Source of the DNA: Seriola aureovittata
Taxonomy: Eukaryota; Chordata; Actinopteri; Carangiformes; Carangidae
Length of the DNA stretch: 64,000 nt
Assembly: GCF_021018895.1 (NCBI RefSeq)
Contig: NC_079382.1
Span: forward strand, 12,202,001 to 12,266,000
Direction of reading: 5' to 3'
Part shown: positions 39,291 to 52,729 of the stretch, piece after piece
Position numbering within the stretch: the stretch's first letter is position 1
Layout: each line of letters begins with the position of its first letter
The notes under the pieces: model-generated
What the model was told of the DNA's origin: nothing
Databases searched by the model: none
The model's input: the letters and a program-made list of their open reading frames with translations, nothing else
Program-made: the position numbers and the translations under genes

Positions 39291-41644
39291 AAGACTGAGT
39301 CATGATTCATCTCTGTGAGTGACAATTCAAGTCAATCTCTCAGTTAGAAACTTGAGTCAAGTCCTACGTCATGTTCAGGCTTAACAACTGCATTTCACTG
39401 TGGACTGATTCTTATCACAGGCCATTAATGAGAAAACATTTTTCAACTCGCCAATAAACAGGAGCAGTGATGCAGCTTTTGACCAAGCAAACCTCCCTCA
39501 TAACCTGTTTCACAACTTATATCATCTGTCAAAGAAAGAACTTTGCGTTGCCATGGCACTTTAAGGGTTTAATCGAACAAGAGCTGTCTATACAAAGTTA
39601 ACAAGCAGCCAACACAGTACTAACACCCAGAAACACTGAGCAGTCTGGATGTGTTTTCAAAGACCTATAGAGCTGGATCTGTTACCTTGGACCTATTATG
39701 TTTAGTTCAAGGTCTGAGAAGCTGCTGAATTCAAAGATTACAGCTTATTGGATGTATCTCATTGCCCGCTGCTCTAACAACAATTAAACCTCTCAGCCAC
39801 AGGTGTGTCTGCTGGCAGCCACACCCTGTGATACACAGTGTATAAACAGCATCATTAAAAGTCAATAAAAATAAATGTAAGCCACATGTGAAGTGTCTCC
39901 TGTGACTCTATTCTCGAGCTCTATTGTAGCAGAGAGATACAAACAGAGAATTCTTGGTGTGTGTTTGTGTACTGAGGAAACAGAAACAGCAGTGTCAGTG
40001 TTTTAAAAAAAATGAGAGCAAACTACACTACAAACACAGGGCGAAAGGAGCCAAAAGAAGCAATGAGGCAAGACCTAAGGAGAAAGAAAGAGGGAGACAG
40101 ATTAGCCCAGCTGTCTGCTCATAAAGCGGCTGGAGGGTGAGGCGCTAAGCCACCCAGTGAAAGCAGAGCTTAGGTGGGTGACACAGGGCAGTGGACCCCA
40201 CTCAGCCCACAGTGGCCTACAGCATAGGGCCTGAGCCAAAGCAAAGACACATGGATAAACAGTGGGAGATGAGGCTCCGCGCCTGCAAAGCCCACAGGGC
40301 TAAGACGGCCGAACAGGCGAGCAGGCAGGCAGGCGTCACATTCCCCCCCAGCCAGGAGTGGAGACAGGGGGGTTAAGGCTTAAGGCTTGGCTCCCTAACT
40401 GGCTGACAAGGGACAAGGCAGGACGGTAGACATTGTCTGTGAGTTCATCAGAGAGAATGTGGATTTACTGTATATTGCCTGGGCTCAGCTCAGGGGAATA
40501 TAGGAACAGTTACATATGGTCTTGGCATGCACCCCCCCTCCCCCTAAAGCACAGTCCAGAATTATCAATTACTCTGTCTCCACTCTCTTCACTAAATGCA
40601 AACACACACAGCACCGTCCATCTCTCAAGCCGTGCCCTGCAGATGACACCTAGTTAGCAAAGCAGCCGGGAACGGCCTGTGATGACAAGGTCAAGAGTAT
40701 GAGGTGAGGAGGCCTCAGTCAACCACTACTGCAAGACTGAAAGTAGCAAAGGTCTTTAACTGCGCTGGATTTCACAAACAACCCCTGTCCACGACCTCGT
40801 GGCAGAGAGGCATTAGCAGCTGCCGTTTTACGAGGTCCCAATGTGACAATGTTCTGAATCCATCAACAGAATGGCTACAAGTTATACATATAGTGTCTTC
40901 TGAAGGTGTAAAAACAGACACAGCGCTCATACGTCTGATCTTGAAGAGGCGCAAGGGGAAGAGCGTTCTGACAATAAATTATGGGACAGTAAAAGTGTAG
41001 ATATGTGGTAAGTCTTTTGCTTTGGTCATACGACCCGAGCCACTGAACATAGCATATCTTTCCCTTATTGATTAAAATACACACAGAATAAAACTGGAAG
41101 TGCAAAACCATTACATGTTTCCACTGACTGGCGCACATTAACAATTGACCAGTACACCTTCATTGATCTGTGCAAAGCTTAAAAGCATCGCCCTCTATTG
41201 TTTATGACTTAATGGCTTAATCTGTACAGTGTGGTGCCCCCTGTTGAAGTACTATGGTCTCATGTCTGCTAGCCATGTCTACTTCTGTTTTCCGTGACAT
41301 TTACTGGATTGAAGACCGTTTTCTTCACTTTTTGGAGCATTTAATACAAGGGGCTGAAGATTAATTTATCTATTTTAATTCACTGGTGGCCCATCCCACC
41401 ATGCTCCGGAAAGGAGACAGGAAAACACCACATTAACTTTTCACACGTGAAATTTAATTTGCAAATGCTCTGGTATTTTTCGCAAACTGCCATGAGGTGT
41501 GAAGAAGAGGAAGAGTCAGTGTTTCATAAAGCTAACATTAATATCTCAAGACCTTGTAAGACTTCTATAATTATTTTTCATAGCTCTTCTGTGAAGAAAA
41601 CTGGCAACCTTTCTAGACAAAAGCACACGCAAGGTGTGATTAAT

Positions 41645-41900
41645 TGTTTGGTCAATTAAATGTCAGAAAACAGTTGAAAATGTCCATCATAATTCCCAAA
41701 AATTGCTTGTTTTGTTCAACCAACAAATGTGAGAATGCAAATATGACCAAAGAAAAGCAGCAAATTTTCACAACTGAGTAGCTGGAGCCAACAAGAGTTT
41801 GGAATTTGAGCTTGAAAAACATAATTACATAAACAATTTATTGATTATGAAAATAGTTGCTGTCGATCAGCTAGTTAATTTATCATCTGATGTTATTGAC
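41645..41900. repeat. Dispersed repeat of the same family, diverged copy
   Basis: Contains AATGTCAGAAAACAGTTG, AATTGCTTGTTTTGTTCAAC, GAGCTTGAAAAACATAATTA and a right end with GAAAATAGTTGCTGTCGATC, in the order of the family consensus as I recall it. Confidence 0.5.
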
Positions 41901-42124
41901 ATTGATGGGAGAAAGGGAACAGGAATAAATATGTTTCAGTCGACATTTGCACCGACAGACTTCAGTCCACATGACTGGAATTTTCTAGACTCTCAGGAGG
42001 CAATCTGAGCACCAAGAGAAAATTCACACACTCCACACAGAAAACATAAGCTTAAACAAAGGGCCTTCCTCTGTGGGTCCAAAGTGCTGATGCAGACCGG
42101 TCTGGGAAAACCTGGAACCACAGA

Positions 42125-42215
42125 ATATTTAGCTTTTTCACTTGACACAATTAAATCTATTATCAATAAAGTTAATTTTCTGCAGATCGACTAATCGCTC
42201 CGCTTCTTTCTGTGA
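42125..42215. repeat. Dispersed repeat of the same family, end fragment
   Basis: Carries only the right end: TAATTTTCTGCAGATCGACT followed by AATCGCTCCGC. Confidence 0.45.
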
Positions 42216-42927
42216 ATAAGAGCTGTCAAACTTTGCAAGAGTATGAGCAAATACGTTCAAACTCTGTGTTGAAAGAGTTCTAGATTAAATCTACAACAAC
42301 TTGTGTTAAAAACAACTTATTGTGAACTGATACAAACGTCATATTGAGATTTATCAAATTCCTGTGTGCACACGAAAAAAAAAAAGAACTCAACTTCTAT
42401 CTCAGACCAAACAGGTCAGGCCTACTGTATCTATTTAATGCCACTGTCCTGTCTCTTATTCTGTTGATTTCCCCTAACAGGGTTTCCTTGAGAACTAAAT
42501 CTACTTAGGATTTATTGTTTCTTATTATTTCTCGTCATTGGAAATTATAATCCTTTCACCTAATCCCCCTCTCCCTCCCTCTCTTTCAGATCATATTCAT
42601 CAAGATCATCCCCTCTGACAAAGCAAGAAATCAGCACAGTGGGGAGGTCTAAAGAGATCGCGTACCGGAACAGGGGGGTTTCTTCCAAATCAAATCAGGT
42701 TCCTCTGATGTAATCAAGACGAGACGCCAAAGACGACGACATAATCTCCCAGGGACATGCCACCCTTGCTTGCACGTTATTAAAAAACGAGGAGGAACAA
42801 ATCTTTAGATTGAAAGACTGGAAAAATGGAATTATAATAAATCAGGGCAAACTAGGGCAAGGTTGGATAAAGCCTTCAGATACAGATGAGGGACAAATCT
42901 TCACAGTGGTTTGTGTTTGTATGTGTT

Positions 42928-43016
<89 letters not shown>

Positions 43017-45129
43017 CAGTAGGTGCATGAACATGCAATGTGTTTGCATGGTTGCTTATGAAATATTTCAATTTACTCAAGATCAAGTCCCTGACCAGAG
43101 CTCTGTCTCTCTACCTCTGTGTAAAACATCAGGAGTGCTGGTCGTCCCACTAGAACTCACTCAGTTGTCGGATAATCTGTCTGTATCTCAGGTGACTGGT
43201 GAACTGTGGTGCAGCTGAGCTTCTTAATCATTTGAGGGTGTACTTACAGATAACACCCACATGATGGCACAATGTGACAAAAGTGGACACCAGTCAGGAA
43301 CTTGAAGGCTCTTTCTATTTTTCTGTCCCAGGTCTGCTCTCCATGATGGATGAAGTATTGTATAGTGCACACTGCAATCAATGCCAGCGTTGCTACAGTG
43401 GTATACCACAGTTAGTTACATATACAAACTCAAACACATTTGCCACAACATACAAAGATGAACTGTTCATGAAAGTAGATATGAGCTTCAAAGAAGCACT
43501 CTTCACCACCAGATGGCCTCATTGAACTGCAGTAAAAAGTCCCAACACTATATTGACAAACTGTACACTATTCATGTTTGTTTGCATTTGTTTTTACATA
43601 ACGTAAATCAGAGAAAAACGTCTGATGTCTAAGTATAAAAAAACATGTCCTCTCTCCCCCTCATTTCTTGCAAACTTTCTGCTGTCCACTCTAAAGCTGT
43701 AAAATGCTTGAAAAATACCTAAAACTGGGTTTATTGAAGCCTACTTAATGCACTGTCGTGCCTTATAACATCCACAACAACAAGGCATTTAATGTACAAC
43801 CAAACCTTAAAACTTCAAGCACAATTGCTAATAATCATTCTATATATTTTGCATTAAAAGGTTGTAAGGTCTAAACAACACTGTGGTGCTGTCTGTGACC
43901 ACAGTGGGTGGATAGTGTCACAACACCTCCATGGCAGCTCATTGTCTGTTTAAAGTGAAGTGTGTGTGTGATGATATGGAGCACACACACCCCAGAGCTC
44001 AGGCTGAGGCACAGGCAGAGTGAGGACATGAACATCATCTCATTTCGTGAACCTGAAAGCCAAGCCCCCATTAACAACTGTCAGAGAGAATAGCTTGCAT
44101 TCACAACCAGAAGAGTGGCAGCACAAACACACTATTTGTATTTACTGCAAGCACACATGTCTTTTGTGCTAAGTATAATTTAATGCAGTATTTTTATTTT
44201 TAGAGTTTTATTTGGAGTATTGTTGTATTGTGGTACTTTTAATTCAGTGAGGTGATGACTTTTCCATTAAGTTATTATGGTAAAGTGGGTAGGGTATAAA
44301 GGTTGTATTTGATTCCACCTTCATTTGGAGCAACAATACACCTGGACAACGGCCTTCATTCCACGCCCCAGCTGGCCAGCCAGCATAGGAATAGCATAGG
44401 AAATGCAGATATAGTAATGGTAAATAGGTAAAGAGATTACCGACTATGACCTATGAGCGGTGCTCTACCAACTATGGAGTAGTAAAAGGACTGCAGATAA
44501 TTTACAGTGTTGGTGTTTTTTCTCAAATTTGAGTCTTCTGAGCATAAAAATGCATCAGAGCTGGAAAAACAGCTGGCTCAGATATCATTCAGCTACACAG
44601 GATAAAGTCATTGCCCACACCCTGACACCAATGAACAGGCCTATGCACAGCATAGATTTATTCTTATGTTGTTTATATTATCCAAGACATTGTTTGCAAT
44701 AAGTGGAAAATGTATTTGTTGTTGACCCCTCCTATGGTTATAGTATGTTTCTGTAGCACATGTGCACATAATTTATTTTGTCCACATTTCTAGACCAAAT
44801 CTCACATGCTACATACTCCTAATAAAATTGTATTTGATCAAATTGCCACAAACTAACAAAAAATGTATTATTCCAGTTTAGCTAATGGGAACTTAGAGGC
44901 AAGAGATTGCAAGATCTTTTTTTTTTAAGTATGTTTTAGTAGAGTGGTTCATGATCACGACCTGTTCTGGTTTAGTCTGGATCTCTGTGTGAAAAAGCAA
45001 TGAAATCTCCCTTTTTTGCATTTTCACAAATAGAAAGTTTCAGAAATTGGAAAGTGGGTTTCAGACAGCGTTAAGACTTTACCTAAAATGTCTAACACAC
45101 TTTAACAACAGTAATAGATGCAAAAAAGA

Positions 45130-46152
45130 GATGATATCGGTCGCTCAGCGGTGTTAAGTTAACTTGCCCCTTAGCGCCGAATCGGACGCTGCGAGTCGGA
45201 AGCTAAATTCAGCGCCGTCAGAGAAAGAAAAGGTATTACTCACAGTATCTGACGAAGAAGCCCGTCCTTTCAATGAAGTGGTGAATATCCATGTCCCACA
45301 GTCCCACTGCACTTGTTGCTGCGATTGTTTGTCAACAGAGCTCCTCATCTTCTCTCTCCGACGATGCTAACTAGCTGCTAGCAAACGAAAAATATATCAT
45401 TAGCAAAACTAGAGAACAAGCTAACGAAAAAAAAAAAAGCTCTTCCGTTTTTTTCCATTTTAATAATTAACTTTCTGTTCTTTTTAATGTGACCTGCGGA
45501 TGACTCCACAATTCACAGTTCATTAACGAGTTTTTTGTTTGTCTGTTTGTTTGTTTTTCATCAAGTTAACTTTGCAACACTTTCCAGCGGACGATAGAGA
45601 CTTACCGCTAGGGGCGCTGTTGTACTAATTGAAAACTTCGGGGAAACGAGGAAATGAGATGATGTAACGATAATAAATATTTTAATCTAAATTTAAGATA
45701 TCTTATATGATGGATTCATGACTTTTCCTTAGCTGGTGAGAAAACAAACGCCAATGCATGTTAGATTATTGGGGGGGGGGGTCTAGTATGACCCCACCAC
45801 CCCTTGGAGGCCTCACCTAACCCACAGGACAGCCACAAATGTAATGTAACTGATGTGAAATTACTCTACAGGGTTCCTAAATCATCACGCACACAAATGT
45901 ATATAGTTTTTGTGTTTTTTTTTTCTAAAACTTTAATCTCAGAAATCTCACAAAAAAGTGTGAATTCTAAATAATTTTTTTCTCCACATGTGGCCCTAAT
46001 CCTCTTCCGTATATTGTGTGCCTTTGGGTGCTACTATGAACTATTATTGGGGAAGGTAACGCCCCAACACTTGGAGCTGGGGTGCCACATCCCACTTTCT
46101 CTCCCTCTGACTGAAGAGTCATTCAGAAAGAAGGCAACCCGGAGGAGGCACA
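45130..46152. promoter_or_regulatory. smyd2 upstream region, possible bidirectional promoter
   Basis: The CpG-richer part is at 45135-45370 and the smyd2 start codon is at 46153. Together with the minus-strand splice signals this suggests divergent transcription. The smyd2 transcription start itself is not visible. A G run lies at 45771-45781. Confidence 0.3.
45244..45374 (-). other. Possible exon with start codon of an unidentified minus-strand gene
   Basis: On the minus strand an acceptor-like TTTGCTAGCAG precedes a stretch with ATG at 45348-45346 and 35 open codons starting MRSSVDKQSQQQVQWDCG, ending at a good GTGAGT donor (45243 downward). A second donor, GTAAGT, lies upstream on the same strand at 45605 downward, so two spliced 5' exons are possible. 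The block has more CpG than its surroundings and the GCTAGC/GTTAGC words frequent in fish 5' UTRs. No homologue is recognised and no downstream exon was found. It could be a lncRNA or chance. Confidence 0.28.
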
Positions 46153-46322
46153 ATGACGGGCAGCATCGAGGGACTTGAGAGGTTTGACAGTCCCGGAAAA
46201 GGTCGAGGTCTCCGCGTTACCAGACCTTTTAAAGTTGGAGAGCTCCTGTTCTCCAGCCCGGCGTACTCTTATGTGCTTTCAGTGAAAGAGAGGGACTGCT
46301 ACTGCGAGTTCTGCTTCACCAG
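46153..46322 (+). CDS. smyd2: smyd2 coding exon 1
   Basis: ATG in ACAATGA context. Encodes MTGSIEGLERFDSPGKGRGL through CEFCFTR, with the first two MYND cysteines. The donor is GTAATG; the exon ends after the second base of an Arg codon. Confidence 0.93.
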
Positions 46323-49300
46323 GTAATGACTGGTTATTTTTATCCCTGCATGCTTTGATAACCCATTTCATTACCCTCCTGCACTTGAGGACGTTTGCCT
46401 GTATCAGATGTAACGTCCTGATGACGGCTGACATCCTGCGGCAGCATATCCTGCAACACCTCATTACAGACACTACTTTCTGTTCATAAGTGATGGAGTC
46501 TTAATAAGTTCTGATCACCAAAGATTTACCAAAGAAGATATTAAAATGTCACTCCATAAAATCTATTTCAGTTGTGTGGCTGGTCTTTCCTATATATCTT
46601 CTTTCACAGATCTACATACCCTCTCTGTGAGTACAGGAATGGTGAGCATCAGATTTTGTGAACTGAATGGCACCATGATTACATAATACAGTCACTTTCA
46701 ACTCTAGCTGTTGTTGGGATGAATGAAGGGGCTATAAATTACAGACACATACATTCCATCCTATTCTATCAGTTAAAGGAGTGATCAATTAGTAAGGTAA
46801 TCATAAATACAAATGCATATATATTCTCCTAACATCATCTTAAATTACGTTTTAATGGCAACATTCAGCTATGTTCCTTATTTCTATCACTACCCCATTG
46901 GTTTATTGTTTATTCTGTACATGTTTGTTTTCATATGTTCATATTTAAAGGCACTTTTGCTATCTGCATTTTGTTGTACTAGAACCTACTCTGTGAAATT
47001 AAATCTAATCTAATGTCAAATAATATTCTTTGTGCTGCATCCTCATCTGGTTGTACTGTGTACACACACCTTTCTCCTTTCACCTTACTGAGAGTGCTAC
47101 GATGTAAAAGTTAAAGTACTTACTCTTGCAGCAGCAGTTTTGTGATGCTTTGTTATGATTTGCTATTCTTAGCAACGTTGTGCTTGGTGTGAAATCAGTG
47201 TTTTTATTTGGCAAGGCTCTGTGAGGTTCATTGTGGGTGATTTACACTGAAGCAACAGTCATTTGTCATCGTTGATTCCTTTAATGATAGTGAAGCGCTG
47301 ACAGAGCTGTGCTGCTTGTGTGGAAGGAGTGTTGCTTTAATGATGTTTCCTTTAAACTAATGTGAAACGTTGCAGAAGTTTAATTATGTGCACAGTTTGG
47401 ATTCTGTCAGTGAAATTTTTTACTGCCCAATGCTGATGCTCAACTACAAAGTGACAGAAAGGAAGTATCATTAGTTTTTTTTTGTAATTATTGTAGCCTA
47501 CTGTAACCCTACCTCTGACCTTAGTCTTACCCCAATCCTGACTCTAATTGTGACCTTGTCTCTTGTCTATAACTGTAACCTTAATCTTCCATAAATACAG
47601 TAGACCCTGACTGTGTCAACCTCAGAGACCTGTACAAATTTCCAATCAAATGTGAATTAAGGAGACTGATCCCAGGAGATTCATTCAGTTAGGTGTGAGT
47701 TTGAAAATACCACCCCATGAGACCTTTTCTCTGCATAGTACAGTCAAAGACTCTTTTAGAAGATCAAGATCTGAAATTACTGATAACTCATTTTAGAAAA
47801 AGTGAAGTTACATCTAGACTTCACATCACGTTGTGTTTTCCCACCACTTACCCCGACCACGCTCTGCTCATTTGAACTTGGCGTAAGTGTCTCAAAATTA
47901 TATCAGTGGACTTTTGGACTGCTTTACTGTTTCAATGAGGTAGAGAGACAGCTGGTCCGTCATAAGGTCAGCTCTATTAATACCACAGAATGTTTTAAAG
48001 CCCTTCATTGCTATCGGTTATGACAGGCCTCCAGCAACTGCTGCTTCTTGTCTCAGAGCAGGATGTTTTAATGTTCATACACGCACTTAAACAGTGAAAC
48101 ACTAAAGCAACCAGATACTCACCTATACCCAGATGCATGTATACAGTTACATTCACAATATTGAAGGCTAATATATTCTGAGCGATATTTGGTGTGCAGG
48201 TTGTCTGATGTTTGACTTGTTTCTTAGTGTGTCTGGGAAAGTAAATCGTTCAAGGATGGATGAAGATCTTTGAGTAACTTCTTTATAATGTGCCACTTGC
48301 CATCCATAAGATAATAGACCCTCTTTTTTCATTTATAGGAAAGAGGGATTGGCAAGATGTGGGAAGTGCAAGAAAGCTTTCTACTGCAATGTGAAATGCC
48401 AGGTAGGAAACACTTTGACAGAGTGGCTCCTGTGATGTAATGATTCATGTGTGGATGCTCAAATGACAATATGTCATTACTGTATATATGTTGAAGCTCA
48501 GTGTTCAAAATTGCCACATTGTATACCCCTTAGAAAAGCTACTATTGCTCCTCAAGCAACATGGCTCTGTGGTTGGTTGGTTTGTTTGGTCCAGAGAGAA
48601 ATTTCCCAACAACAATTTAATAGGTTGACATGAAATTTGGTCAAGGCACTCATGTTATCCAGAGGTGGAATTCTAATGGCTTTGGTGATCACCTGACTTT
48701 GTATCTAACAGGTCAGCTATCATATCAGTGACAATTCTTAATTGTATAAAACCAAAACCACAGCAGAGAGGCAACAGCATGTCCCTTTCCTCTGGTAATA
48801 ACCTCAGGCCAAACCTTACATTTTTGACCCCACATGCTCTGAGCATTACAGGTCTTTAAGCCTTTAGTCTAGTCTTTTACTGTGGTGTCATTTTAATTAA
48901 GTTTGGGTCGATTGATATTGAGAAATTACTTTGTCTGTGGGATTGTGGGTGGTGCAGGCAAACACTTTTACCTTACAAGTTCAGCTCAAGACTCCAAATT
49001 GCCCATTTGCAGGTTAATGTTTGGGTAGTTCTTTATGTGTATGACAGGTGGTAAATGGTAAATGGACTGCACTTATACAGCAGTTTTCTAGTCTTAATTA
49101 CCGCTCAAAACGCTTGACAATACCTGTCACATTCACCCATTCACTCACACATTCATACATCACACCCATTTACTGATGCCACCAGCCCAACATGGCTACA
49201 TGTTTATGATGTATATGTCCGTATGACATGTGATAAGGAGCTACTGTATATAAATTAACTTGCCCTGATTTGATTATAATGAACTAAATCGGGGGGGGGG

Positions 49301-50846
49301 CAGACAGTAAATGAATGGGTCAGTTTGCATGTTGGGGGGGTAAAGGGGTGAGGGTAGCATTAGATTAACACAGTGTGGAGTCACATTCCACCATGCTGCT
49401 TAATGCTACAGCTGGTGGTGTAGCTCAGGGGCCATATGTGCCAACTGTTAGGCCTTTGGTTGTGGTGAGACTTAATAGCTGGCTCTACTGAAGATACTCA
49501 CATTTCAAACGGTTTTAAACTACAGCGTTGATCTTTTTTTTAAATCTTTTTATTCCATTATAATATTTATATGTGTTTGTGTGTAGAAAGGGGACTGGTC
49601 CATGCACAAGCTGGAGTGCTCGGCAATAAGTGCATTCGGAGAGAACTGGTGCCCGTCAGAGATAACCCGCCTGGTGGCCCGGATCCTCGCCAAGAAGGTT
49701 GAAGAGTTAATAAAACGCACAACGAGAGTATGAGAGTTGTCTGGCACATACTGTACTGTAGTTCACTGCTATCATTTCTACGGGTTTCCACAGAAAATGC
49801 AGAAAGAAAGATGTATGTCTGAGAAGCTCTTGCTAATAGAAGAAATACAATCCCGTGAGTATTTGCTTAATTAACACAGACAAAAGCACGCATGTTCACT
49901 TTTGTGATTCTACTTTGATTGCTCCTTATAAAACAACCTGGAAGTTATTTGTATAAATTCAGGATAAAGTGAGGACTGGGGTTCATAGACATTGAGTTTC
50001 AGCACTTCAGTCCTAAGTGCCCCCAGATGTCCCTCTTCAAAAAGCACAGCCCATTCAGATTAGAGTGACAGAGACACCCATGGCCACATCTATATATATC
50101 CTATGGATGTGGGTCGAATGGCCATTAGACAACAAGTGTAACAGCTTGAAAGGGAATCAGGAGCACTTTAGACTGACACACAGTGCTGACTGCATGTGTG
50201 TCTGTATGTCAAATGGTGTTGGATCAAGGAAATCTTTTTTTTTTAATTCATAATTGAGGCTCAGTTCAAAATCATAAAAATCTATATTAACATAATTATT
50301 CCTGATGTTATAATAAAATATTACAGGTATAAATATATAGCTGCTATACAGTATGTAGAATATGTGGCAGAAAAAAATAGTCTGAGCATTATCGCTGGTT
50401 CAGCTACATCAGTTTTGATGTTAAATTCATGGGGTAATAATTTTAATATTAGAACCCAGAAAAAAAAGCCTACCTACACATATTAACAGTGCTGCAGCAA
50501 AAACAGAATATATGTTTTTCTTTTTTGGCCACCTATGCTATTGGCCGTCATGACTCCAGTCCTCACATTTCTTTTAGTAATAGAATATCAGAAATTTGCA
50601 ATGCACAGATTTCTGTTCAGATAATTTGTTGATTATATCTAAATCCTCTTATGAATTGAAAGCCAAGTTAGAAAAAAAAGAAATTATAGAAAAAAAAAAG
50701 AAATATGCAAATACAACCTAATTGCAATAATCACAGCGTCTTGCAACTAGTAATGGGGAGACACAGTTTTGTCAGTGTGCCCATGTTTGTGTGTGACTTT
50801 AATCTTGTGTGTCTCTGTGTCTTGAAGGAAAAGTGAAACACTAAGA

Positions 50847-50945
<99 letters not shown>

Positions 50946-51476
50946 CGCTGTCTGTTTACAGTTACTGTCTGTCTGTCTGCCATTTGAAATGGATGTGGCT
51001 CATATTGTTAATGGAGCTTAAAAATCCAGATAGAAACCAGGTTCACTCTGTAATAACAATTCAATGTAATTTGGAAATCAAGTTGACCATACATACAGTG
51101 TAAAGAGATTAAGAGTGGAAATGGTAATTCTTTCAGATTTAAAACAAAAAAAAAAACTGTGTGAGATTTACCTTAAGTAAGCTTCAACAAGCAGCACAAC
51201 ATTGCAAGTAAGTAGACTGGTCACTTGTGTAATTTGGGTTTAATTTGGACAAACTGGCTAACTGGGTAAATAAAAGTTGAATAATATTCAATAATTGTAT
51301 CAAACTAATACAATCAAATGAAAATGTACGTCCCTCTTCCTTTGACAGACGTGGAAGATGTAGATAATGAGAAAAGAGAGATGAACGAGGGAGACATTGC
51401 CGGACTGCATCGTTTTTACTCCAAACACTTGGAGTTTCCTGACCACAAAGACCTGCTCGCACTGTTCTCCCAGGTA

Positions 51477-51535
<59 letters not shown>

Positions 51536-52662
51536 TCACTGTAAAACAAGATGATTATATGTGCAAGCATTGTTTCATTCTCTGCTCTGTGTCCTTTACT
51601 CAACAGGTTGCCTGTAATGGTTTCACTATAGAGGATGATGAATTATCCCACATAGGTACTGCAGTGTACCCAGAGTAAGAAGGAGAAATCTCATGCATAC
51701 ATACAACCACATTTTCATTCAGTACTGTTTCAACACCGCATGTAAATGTACAGTATATCACACAGTATGTTCTCCTCTGTCATGGTTTTCTTTTTTTTTT
51801 TTTTTAGTTGACCTCAGATTAATTTCACGGTTTTGTGAGATTCAGTAGATAAGTATCTGTATCAGTATTGGTGAGCTTTATATTTGATCTGTTATTCACC
51901 TTTGCTGATTTAGTTAGTTCAAATGTTGCAGATGCTCTCAATAGCCATAATGCAACGTACATTTTTTGGATTTAATTGTTCTGTTTTTGACCATGTATCT
52001 GCCATATGTACACTAAGTCGAAATCTGTTTGTAGAAGTTAACTTGCAGTATTTGTGTATAATTTAAAACTCAGTATTTACGCCAGTAACAGATATTCAAA
52101 GAGGCCCGACAAGACAACTTTTCCTCTCCAGTTGGTGTTTTGGTGGCTCTTTGCTGTGGCGATGTTTTAAAATTGGCTGAGTGAGAGTGAATTTGCTCTC
52201 TCAGCACCTCGTTGAGCTATTTCCAGCCTGCCACCCAGGTAATGACAAGGCTGCTCATGTAATTCAGGGACACTCAAGACCTCTCTGTAGGCACAGTTGT
52301 AGCATAGTGCTAATACCACTTAAAAATAAAGTGGTTATGTCACTGTTATGTCATTGCTGTGAGTAATAATAAGTCTCACTGCTCCTATTTCATCCATTGT
52401 TTAAAAAAAAGAAAAAAAGAAAAAAAGGGAAAGTAGAGTGTTATTTTTATTCTAATCTCATTATTTCTCTTGGTATCTGTCTGTCTCTCCTCACAGTGTG
52501 GCACTGATAAACCACAGCTGTCTTCCCAGCGTCATAGTCACGTATAACGGGATGTCAGCCGAGGTTCGGGCTGTGCAGAACATGAAGCCGGGAGATGAAG
52601 TGAGGAAAGGGGACAGCTGCCTTTACAGGGGGTTGAGTCCTGTTCTGTTTTAGTTTTTTTCA

Positions 52663-52729
<67 letters not shown>

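Larger units (their letters stand above)
37420..45130. other. Intergenic, smyd2-proximal
   Basis: No protein exon recognised. Contains a CA array complex (37790-37885), a GGA-rich purine tract (38550-38890), copies of the CGACTAATCG family (about 39070-39290, 41645-41900 and 42125-42215), a pyrimidine tract plus AG followed by a unique block at 42560-42790, and a TG plus GA array at 42928-43015. Confidence 0.65.
46323..49586 (+). other. smyd2 introns 1 and 2
   Basis: Intron 1 (46323-48338) holds a short retroelement tail near 46963-47017. Intron 2 (48403-49586) holds the dispersed repeat at 49051-49200 and G runs near 49290 and 49336. No further exon is recognised. Confidence 0.85.
49698..51348 (+). 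other. smyd2 introns 3 and 4
   Basis: Intron 3 is 96 bases (49698-49793). Intron 4 (49855-51348) is AT-rich with a CA array at 50848-50944 and no recognised exon. Confidence 0.85.
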
